Source of the DNA: Chloroflexota bacterium
GTDB taxonomy: Bacteria > Chloroflexota > Anaerolineae > B4-G1
NCBI GenBank assembly: GCA_030596915.1
Contig: JAUVSX010000258.1
Location: 1 to 5,289, forward strand
DNA length: 5,289 nucleotides
Direction of reading: 5' to 3'
The notes under the pieces were generated by a model, which saw only the letters and a list, made by a program, of their open reading frames with translations, was not told where the DNA came from and searched no databases. Position 1 is the first letter of the stretch; each line of letters begins with the position of its first letter. Positions 1 through 4,521 of this stretch are shown in pieces. The position numbers and the translations under genes were made by a program.

Positions 1-560
1 AACACCAACGCGCCGACGAAGACAGCCGGCGCCAGCCACACGACGTAGCGCAGGTAGGGATTGTCCGGGATTCCTCCGATGAATGCAGCGAGGACGAGGA
101 TCAGGATCATCGTCAGGCCGTCGAAGACTCGCTCGACCAGGATCGAGGCGAGCCCGACGGCGACCGGAATGCGGTTGCGGCGTTGTAGGAGCCACGCGCG
201 CACTATCTCCCCAGTTCGGAACGGGAAGATGTTGTTCGCTGCGCGGCCCATGGCCATCGTTGGGAGCAATTCTCGAAACGGCACGCGCCGCTCGTGGGCG
301 AGCAGCGCTTGCCAACGCGCCGTTCGGGCGACCAACGCGAGGAGGTACAGAGCCACCGCGGGCACGATCCATACGTACTCGGCGTGCGCGAAGGCATCCA
401 CGACATCCGCCAGATGAAGGTTTCGGACTGCCAGGTAGAGGGAGACGACGCTGACGAGCAACCCGATCAACGTGCCCCAGCGAACGCGGCGGGCGTGGGC
501 ACCCGTATCCGGCGGCGTGCGGCCAGTCACCGGCAGCTCGGTCATCTGCGCGTCAGTCAT
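1..560 (-). CDS. Lysylphosphatidylglycerol synthase TM-type (UPF0104) membrane protein, N-terminal part
   Basis: This is the first 186 codons of an integral membrane protein; the frame stays open to base 1, so the C-terminus lies outside the window. After a polar N-terminus of about 28 residues come hydrophobic segments near residues 29-46, 62-79, 134-162 and 171-186. Two stretches match the PF03706 (UPF0104) family: NNIFPFRTGEIVRAWLL at about 109-125 and LVERVFDGLTMILIL at about 141-155, the usual N-x-x-P-x-R-x-G-E and ERxxD signatures. The family includes the flippase-like domain of MprF and many uncharacterised proteins thought to act on lipids or polyisoprenoid-linked substrates; the substrate here cannot be told. 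I chose the ATG at 558-560, which overlaps the end of rlmB by 8 nt (ATGACTGA), suggesting translational coupling. An in-frame ATG at 543-545 is an alternative. Complete family members are typically 300-350 residues, so roughly half is visible. The family call is fairly safe, the function is not. Confidence 0.85.
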   Translation of the reverse strand, partial: MTDAQMTELPVTGRTPPDTGAHARRVRWGTLIGLLVSVVSLYLAVRNLHLADVVDAFAHAEYVWIVPAVALYLLALVARTARWQALLAHERRVPFRELLPTMAMGRAANNIFPFRTGEIVRAWLLQRRNRIPVAVGLASILVERVFDGLTMILILVLAAFIGGIPDNPYLRYVVWLAPAVFVGALV

Positions 561-1314
561 CCTGGCCTGCACCCCGGGCCTGTCGCTGCCGCCATACCTC
601 ATACAGCACTATCGACCCAGCCACGGCGGCGTTGAGCGATGACAGGTGGCCTTCCATTGGCAGCCGGAGCAGGAAGTCACACCGTTCCCGTACGAGCCGG
701 CGCAACCCTCTCCCCTCGCTTCCGACAACGACCGCGAGCGACCCACGAAGATCGGCCTGGTCGTACTGCTGCGCGCCCGGAGTGTTGTCCAGTCCAGCAG
801 CCCAGACGCTATGATCCCGGAGGCGCTCAATCGTGCTTGCGATGTTGGTGACGCGGGCCACCATCAAATGCTCGACGGCACCCGACGATGTCCGAACCAC
901 TGACGGGGTGACACCCGCTGCGCGCCTCTCCTGGATAATTACGCCGTGCGCGCCGACAGCATCGGCGGTGCGCAACAAGCTGCCTAGATTCTGCGGGTCG
1001 TTGATCAGATCGAGGACAAGCACGAGAGGCTGCGCGCCGCGAAGGTTGGCATCGCCGAGGATATCATTCACGCTGACGTACGGGTAGCCACTGCTTTCGA
1101 GGGCCACACCCTGATGGTTGAGATCTCCAAGCTGATCGAGCTCGCGCCGCTGGACTCTCTCGACCGGCAGCCCAGCTTGATCAGCGTGGCTCAGTATCTC
1201 GTCGATGACGGGCGCAGACCGCACCGCATCCGACAGCCTCAGGCGGTAGAAGCGGCGCCGCCCAGCCCGGAGCGCCTCGCGAACTGCGTGCCGCCCGTAG
1301 AGGATCTCACGCAA
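553..1314 (-). CDS. rlmB: 23S rRNA 2'-O-ribose methyltransferase RlmB (SpoU/TrmH family)
   Basis: A complete 253-residue SPOUT methyltransferase that would transfer a methyl group from S-adenosylmethionine to a guanosine 2'-OH in 23S rRNA (Gm2251 in E. coli numbering). Residues 1-75 form the L30e-like substrate-binding domain, beginning ILYGRHAVREAL and ending with the typical NHQGVAL. The catalytic knotted domain follows. Motif 1 is NDPQNLGSLLRTADAVGAHG (105-124, with Asn109 and Arg115), motif 2 is VVVGSEGRGL (195-204, Glu200), and motif 3 is LPMEGHLSSLNAAVA (218-232, Asn228). All key residues are present and the length is normal. The start is a TTG at 1312-1314, the only plausible initiator between the cysS stop and the conserved ILYGRHAV. 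It begins 3 nt after that stop, with a weak GGAAAG 10 nt upstream, so coupling to cysS is likely. A related SpoU enzyme such as TrmL or TsnR is less likely because of the RlmB-type N-domain and the cysS neighbour. Confidence 0.93.
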   Translation of the reverse strand: MREILYGRHAVREALRAGRRRFYRLRLSDAVRSAPVIDEILSHADQAGLPVERVQRRELDQLGDLNHQGVALESSGYPYVSVNDILGDANLRGAQPLVLVLDLINDPQNLGSLLRTADAVGAHGVIIQERRAAGVTPSVVRTSSGAVEHLMVARVTNIASTIERLRDHSVWAAGLDNTPGAQQYDQADLRGSLAVVVGSEGRGLRRLVRERCDFLLRLPMEGHLSSLNAAVAGSIVLYEVWRQRQARGAGQDD

Positions 1315-1317
1315 AGG

Positions 1318-2778
1318 CTATCGGCTTTCCAGCCTCCAGGCAGCTCCCTCGGGACGGTCCTCGATCGCGACGCCCATATCTGCAAGGCGGTCGCGCAACG
1401 CGTCAGCCCGCTGCCAGTCTCTTGCATCGCGGTACTCCTGGCGGATCGCCAGGAGTGTGGCCATCAGCCCGTCCAGCAGCTCGGTCTCGATCCTAGCGGA
1501 AGCCGAGAGATCATCGGGGATGATCCCCAGGACGCCGGCTCCGAGCTCCCGAAATGCGTTGTCGATCCCCAGCAGCGTCTCTGCGGTGAGGTCTGCGTCG
1601 CCCTCGAGCCGGCGGTTGACCTCGCGCCCCATATTGTGAAGGGCAGCCAGCGCCCGAGGTGTGTTGAGGTCATCGTCCATAGCCGCGACGAAGGCATCCT
1701 CGTGTTCCTTCAGAAAGGTTGCCCGCGTGGGCAGCGCAGCGTCGACAGCCGGTGCGTCCTTGAGGCGGGTGCGCACGTTCCGAACGGTGTTCTGCAGCCT
1801 GCGCACGCCCTGCTCGGCGGCTCCAACAGCGTCATGTGTGAAGTCCACGGGGCCCCGGTAGTGAGCGGACAGCACGAATGCGCGGATTGCTTCAGGGGTG
1901 TATCGCGCCAGAGCGTCCCTGATTGTCAGGGAGTTGCCGAGGCTCTTGCTCATCTTGACGCCGTCGATTTTGAGCGAGCCGGACAGGACCCAGTAGCGGG
2001 CAAAGGCCTGATCAAAGGCAGCCTCGGATTGGGCGAGTTCGCACTCATTGTGGGGGAATATGTTTTCGAGGCCACCGCCGTGAATGTCGAAGGTCTGCCC
2101 CAGGTACTTGGTCGCCATCGCGGAGCACTCAGCGTGCCAGCCCGGGAAGCCCCATCCCCAGGGTGATGGCCATCGCAGGATGTGCTCGGGCTCCGCATGC
2201 TTCCACAGGGCGAAGTCAGCCGGGTGGCGCTTCTCCTCGCGGACCGCCACGCGGGCTCCCGGCTCCAGCTCCTCGACCTTGCGGCGCGATAGCTTGCCGT
2301 ATTCAGGGAACGCTTCCACCGAGAAGTAGACATCACCGGAACCCGACTCGTAAGCGACTCCCTTTGCGAGCAGGGTCTTCACCAACTCGATCTGCTCCGA
2401 GATGTGGCAACTGGCGCGAGGCGAGATGTTGGGGCGGATGACTCCCAGGGCGTCCATATCCTCGAAGTAGTGGCGCATATACGTCTCGACCAGCTCCATC
2501 GGTTCGAGCCGCTTCAGCCGCACCCCTTTCATAATGCGGTCCTCGCCGCTGTCCAGCATATGTCCGACGTCGGTGATGTTCTGCACGTAGAGAACATCGA
2601 AACCTCGATAGCGCAAGTATCGCACCAGCACGTCCATCGACACGTAGAGCTTGGCGTGCCCCACGTGGGCGTCGTCATACACGGTCGGACCGCAGACGTA
2701 CATTCCCACTCGCCCAGGCGACAGGGGCTCGAAGAGTTCCTTCTCTCGGGTCAGGTAGTTGTACAGGCGTAGAGCCAT
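1318..2778 (-). CDS. cysS: Cysteinyl-tRNA synthetase
   Basis: A class I aminoacyl-tRNA synthetase of 486 residues that charges tRNA-Cys with cysteine using ATP in the cytoplasm. Numbering from the chosen ATG, the N-terminus has YVCGPTVYDDAHVGHAK: Cys29 is a zinc ligand and HVGH (38-41) is the HIGH signature. The remaining zinc ligands correspond to Cys218 in GWHAECSAM, and His243 and Glu247 in FPHNECELAQSEA (E. coli C28, C209, H234, E238). KMSKS follows at 275-279 (VKMSKSLGN), then the DALR-type and helical anticodon-binding region to the C-terminus. Length is normal and no key residue is missing. The ATG at 2776-2778 is preferred over an upstream TTG (2821-2823) because family homology starts at MALRLYNYLT and an AAGGA lies 7 nt upstream. 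The gene lies 34 nt after the PIN-TRAM gene and 3 nt before rlmB, giving the cysS-rlmB order known from the Bacillota yac cluster, but without the mini-RNase III gene mrnC between them. Confidence 0.97.
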   Translation of the reverse strand: MALRLYNYLTREKELFEPLSPGRVGMYVCGPTVYDDAHVGHAKLYVSMDVLVRYLRYRGFDVLYVQNITDVGHMLDSGEDRIMKGVRLKRLEPMELVETYMRHYFEDMDALGVIRPNISPRASCHISEQIELVKTLLAKGVAYESGSGDVYFSVEAFPEYGKLSRRKVEELEPGARVAVREEKRHPADFALWKHAEPEHILRWPSPWGWGFPGWHAECSAMATKYLGQTFDIHGGGLENIFPHNECELAQSEAAFDQAFARYWVLSGSLKIDGVKMSKSLGNSLTIRDALARYTPEAIRAFVLSAHYRGPVDFTHDAVGAAEQGVRRLQNTVRNVRTRLKDAPAVDAALPTRATFLKEHEDAFVAAMDDDLNTPRALAALHNMGREVNRRLEGDADLTAETLLGIDNAFRELGAGVLGIIPDDLSASARIETELLDGLMATLLAIRQEYRDARDWQRADALRDRLADMGVAIEDRPEGAAWRLESR

Positions 2779-2785
2779 CGAAGCG

Positions 2786-2790
2786 TCCTT
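2786..2790 (-). promoter_or_regulatory. Ribosome binding site that decides the cysS start
   Basis: AAGGA on the minus strand lies 7 nt upstream of the ATG at 2778. It supports that ATG over the TTG at 2823, which would overlap the preceding gene by 11 nt and add 15 residues with no similarity to the family. Confidence 0.75.
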
Positions 2791-2812
2791 GTGTGCCGAT
2801 TCCGCCGTCAAC

Positions 2813-3862
2813 TCAGTCCGCAATCCGGGCGAAGAGCATCCGTCCAGCCGACGTCTGAAGCACCTTGGTTACCACGACCTCCATGTCGCGGTCGACGTAC
2901 CTGCTGCCGTCCTCCACCACAACCATCGTGCCATCGTCGAGGTAGCCGACACCCTGTCCGATTTCCTTGCCGACCTGGACGATGGTGATAACGAGCGATT
3001 CCCCAGGGAGGAAGACGGCCCGCACGGCGTTGGCCAGTTCGTTGATGTTGAGAACTCGCACGCCCTGTAGCTCAGCCACCCGGTTCAGGTTGTAGTCATT
3101 GGTGACGATCGAGCAGCGCAGGCGCTTGGCCAGGACCACGAGCTTCTCGTCGACTTCGCGCACGCCGTCCACGTCCAGATCCACAGCCCGGACGGGTGTC
3201 ACCGCCTCGCTCTGAAGCCGCCTGAGCATATCGAGCCCTCTGCGTCCTCGATTTCGGCGCAGCGCGTCGGGCGAATCGGCGATGTGCTGCAGTTCGTTCA
3301 GCACAAAGCCCGTTATGAGCATCTCGCCAGCAATGAACCCAGTGGCGCCGATGTCGGCGATTCGCCCGTCGATGATGACGCTCGTGTCGAGCAGGACCGG
3401 CCTCTGTGTATCCGCTTCGTGCTCGGCGGATCCCTCTGCCGTCGGCTCGCGGGTGCGGAAGAGACCGAAGATGTCGCTGTGGCGCGTGATGAGGAGCAGG
3501 ATCCCGAAGTAGCCGAACGTGAGTGCCACGAGGAGCGGCAGAACCTGTCTGAATGGCGACGGAAGGAATGAGAGGGGTATGGAGATGAGGGCGGCGATGA
3601 CCAGACCAACGACCAGGCCAATCACGGCAGCCACGAGTTGCTGCGCTGGCGCCTGCCGAATGCGCCGGCGCAAGGTCAGAAAGGGAGGAACGACAATGTA
3701 CGGTGTCAGCGCGGCTCCGATCACTGCGCCAGCGGCGGCGCCGATCGCCCCGTACATCAGCGATGATAGACCCAACTGGTCGGCAACGTAACTCCCAACG
3801 AGCCCGCCCAGTATGGTCAGCACGATCGCGCCGACGAGTCGAGCAACGGCTTTGGCGGTCAC
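2813..3862 (-). CDS. YacL-type membrane protein with PIN and TRAM domains (putative ribonuclease)
   Basis: A 349-residue protein (numbering from the GTG at 3862) with four hydrophobic segments near residues 7-27, 35-57, 76-98 and 107-126. A cytoplasmic PIN domain runs from about 155 to 280, and a C-terminal TRAM domain from about 283 to 343 (FLPGESLVITIVQVGKEIGQGVGYLDDGTMVVV). The PIN acidic residues are visible: Asp159 and Asp165 in LLDTSVIIDGRI, Glu190 in NELQHIAD, Asp238 in VDEKL and Asp256 in VTNDYNLN. PIN domains are usually metal-dependent ribonucleases and TRAM binds RNA, so a membrane-anchored RNA-processing role is inferred; the substrate of the YacL family is not established as far as I know. 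The GTG at 3860-3862 is preferred because GGAGG sits 6 nt upstream, whereas the TTG at 3866-3868 directly abuts that GGAGG. It is the first gene of the operon, and its position upstream of cysS and rlmB matches yacL in Bacillota. Family placement is secure; the nuclease activity is inference. Confidence 0.92.
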   Translation of the reverse strand: MTAKAVARLVGAIVLTILGGLVGSYVADQLGLSSLMYGAIGAAAGAVIGAALTPYIVVPPFLTLRRRIRQAPAQQLVAAVIGLVVGLVIAALISIPLSFLPSPFRQVLPLLVALTFGYFGILLLITRHSDIFGLFRTREPTAEGSAEHEADTQRPVLLDTSVIIDGRIADIGATGFIAGEMLITGFVLNELQHIADSPDALRRNRGRRGLDMLRRLQSEAVTPVRAVDLDVDGVREVDEKLVVLAKRLRCSIVTNDYNLNRVAELQGVRVLNINELANAVRAVFLPGESLVITIVQVGKEIGQGVGYLDDGTMVVVEDGSRYVDRDMEVVVTKVLQTSAGRMLFARIAD

Positions 3863-3868
3863 GGACAA

Positions 3869-3873
3869 CCTCC
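3869..3873 (-). promoter_or_regulatory. Ribosome binding site deciding the yacL-like start
   Basis: GGAGG on the minus strand is 6 nt from the GTG at 3862. The TTG at 3868 touches it with no spacer, so the GTG is the more likely initiator. Confidence 0.75.
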
Positions 3874-3903
3874 ACGATAAGGCCTAGACGAGATGGCCGC
3901 ACG

Positions 3904-3939
3904 AATAACAAAGGTGAGAAGCCTGCACGGCCCTCACCC
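3904..3939 (-). terminator. Candidate attenuator hairpin in the yacL operon leader
   Basis: On the minus strand, GGTGAG (3938-3933) can pair with CTCACC (3918-3913). A flanking G-T wobble adds one pair, and an inner GCC/GGC pairing closes a GTGCA loop. The 3' arm runs directly into TTTGTTATT (3912-3904), seven T out of nine. The shape is that of a weak rho-independent terminator about 40 nt before the first gene of the operon, which is where an attenuator would sit. The stem has an asymmetric internal loop and the T tract is interrupted, so it may be only a leader structure. No regulator or ligand can be named. Confidence 0.3.
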
Positions 3940-3964
3940 GAAGCACCCCCCACATGTGGTACCG

Positions 3965-3978
3965 GGCACTCTCGTGCC
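3965..3978 (-). other. Leader hairpin with a GNRA tetraloop
   Basis: On the minus strand, GGCAC (3978-3974) and GTGCC (3969-3965) form a perfect 5-bp stem closed by GAGA, a GNRA-class tetraloop. It lies within the predicted yacL operon leader, between the promoter at 4099-4127 and the candidate attenuator. A longer-range pairing is also possible: GCACCC (4013-4008) with GGGTGC (3948-3943) would enclose this hairpin in a larger domain. Both pairings are read from sequence only, without folding energies. Confidence 0.4.
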
Positions 3979-3984
3979 GCGGAC

Positions 3985-4036
3985 CGGATAAAGATACGCT
4001 GTCAGAAGGGTGCGCCCAGCAATGAACGGATAAAGA
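3985..4036. repeat. 10-bp direct repeat in the operon leader
   Basis: CGGATAAAGA occurs at 3985-3994 and again at 4027-4036, 42 bp apart start to start, which is close to four helical turns. Both copies are downstream of the minus-strand promoter, within the transcribed leader. They could be a paired protein-binding site on DNA or on RNA (TCTTTATCCG in the transcript), or chance in an otherwise GC-rich region. Confidence 0.4.
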
Positions 4037-4098
4037 AGAGGCGCAACGCAATCAAGCCGCACCTGACCAGCGCCCTGGTGATAAGGCCAATTGCCGCT

Positions 4099-4127
4099 AT
4101 TGTAACACAATCAGGGGCAGAAGTCAA
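4099..4127 (-). promoter_or_regulatory. Sigma70-type promoter of the yacL-cysS-rlmB operon
   Basis: On the minus strand the -35 is TTGACT (4127-4122) and the -10 is TACAAT (4104-4099), separated by exactly 17 nt. A TGT immediately before the -10 gives an extended -10. Both hexamers match the consensus at five of six positions. Transcription would start near 4092, giving a leader of about 230 nt before the GTG at 3862. It is the best promoter match I found in the window, in a GC-rich setting where such AT-containing hexamers are rare by chance. Confidence 0.8.
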
Positions 4128-4255
4128 CGAGTCCGTATGCGGCGCGTGGGTTCCAGCTTGGGGGCGATCCTCCACTGCTCCGCGTGTAGTACTGTCAGAC
4201 TGGCGTGCATCTCAGGTGCTGGGCGACGCAGGGTCACTGCTTGGCGGGGAACCAT

Positions 4256-4287
4256 CGGGTCGCCTGGGGCACCGGCCCCGGGTCCCG
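4256..4287. repeat. Strong GC-rich inverted repeat (stem-loop)
   Basis: CCTGGGGC (4263-4270) and GCCCCGGG (4275-4282) form an 8-bp stem with one G-T wobble around an ACCG loop. After a small internal loop the stem is extended by CGGG (4256-4259) pairing with CCCG (4284-4287). There is no T run on either strand, so it does not look like a standard intrinsic terminator. It may be part of an untranslated RNA, a transcription roadblock, or a DNA-level signal. Confidence 0.5.
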
Positions 4288-4291
4288 AATT

Positions 4292-4303
4292 GCACACGTG
4301 TGC
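4292..4303. repeat. Perfect 12-bp palindrome (possible operator)
   Basis: GCACACGTGTGC is a perfect dyad with no spacer, 4 nt to the right of the GC hairpin. It lies about 125 bp upstream of the plus-strand promoter and about 165 bp upstream of the minus-strand one. Uninterrupted dyads of this length are typical of sites for dimeric regulators, but no regulator gene is in the window and the site is far from both promoters. Confidence 0.35.
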
Positions 4304-4426
4304 GGCCTCGCGGATCGCGCGCGCTGGTCTCGCGCTAGCTGAGCCTCCCCCCTGCCCGCGCTTCCGCCGCTCCGTGGATGACCGCGTTCGAGGCAGCTAT
4401 CCACGCGCAGCAGTCTGGCTACGTGG

Positions 4427-4454
4427 TTGCCGCCGCTCGGGCCAAGACTATAAT
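4427..4454 (+). promoter_or_regulatory. Sigma70-type promoter of the ferric-reductase-like gene
   Basis: A perfect TATAAT at 4449-4454 is preceded by TTGCCG at 4427-4432 (four of six matches to the -35 consensus) with a 16-nt spacer. The start would be near 4461, about 60 nt before the GTG at 4522. The -10 is convincing and the -35 is weak, which would fit a moderately active or activator-dependent promoter. Confidence 0.6.
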
Positions 4455-4511
4455 GTCAGCTGCATACAGGGCGATGTGAGCCGGGAGCGAAGCTGTCCGA
4501 GGCTGTGAACT

Positions 4512-4516
4512 GGGAG
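4512..4516 (+). promoter_or_regulatory. Ribosome binding site for the GTG at 4522
   Basis: GGGAG is 5 nt upstream of the GTG at 4522-4524. It sets the start of the ferric-reductase-like gene just ahead of its first hydrophobic segment; no better-placed ATG exists in that frame. Confidence 0.65.
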
Positions 4517-4521
4517 CTATC

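Larger units (their letters stand above)
4128..4426. other. Intergenic stretch between the divergent promoters; no convincing gene
   Basis: I find no coding region or recognisable RNA gene here on either strand. Open frames across it lack a plausible ribosome binding site and give Arg/Cys-rich or Pro-rich translations resembling no family I know. I looked for tRNA, SRP RNA, tmRNA and RNase P signatures and did not find them. It holds a strong GC hairpin (4256-4287), a perfect 12-bp palindrome (4292-4303) and a 7-bp inverted repeat, CGTGGAT (4373-4379) with ATCCACG (4399-4405), whose centre lies about 38 bp upstream of the plus-strand -35. Confidence 0.6.

Noticed and set aside
1114..2166. A 350-residue open frame on the plus strand opposite cysS and rlmB
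   Set aside because: It is antisense to two well-supported genes, matches no family I know and has no ribosome binding site. Long antisense frames are expected in GC-rich coding DNA.
2779..2823. Upstream TTG start giving cysS 15 more residues
   Set aside because: The extra residues have no family similarity, the start would overlap the previous gene, and the ATG at 2778 has a good AAGGA upstream.
3954..3982. GTGGTACCG followed by a hairpin on the plus strand, resembling the T-box antiterminator core
   Set aside because: The flanking bases do not form the required lower stem. It is on the strand opposite to the cysS operon, and the stem I region would lie inside the yacL-like coding sequence.
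3876..4088. GATAAGGCC occurring twice (3876-3884 and 4080-4088)
   Set aside because: Only 9 bp and 204 bp apart, at unrelated positions in the leader; could well be chance.
4161..4180. GGGGGCGATCCT resembling the 5' end of tmRNA
   Set aside because: It is not followed by the conserved GGATTCGAC segment, and no tRNA-like 3' half or resume codon pattern is found downstream.
3703..4338. A 211-residue plus-strand open frame running from inside the yacL-like gene into the intergenic region
   Set aside because: Arg/Ser-rich translation with no domain, antisense to a clear gene for its first part, and crossing a strong opposite promoter.
4137..4508. A 123-residue plus-strand open frame in the intergenic region
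   Set aside because: No ribosome binding site before the ATG, composition unlike a real protein, and it overlaps the promoter of the gene at 4522.
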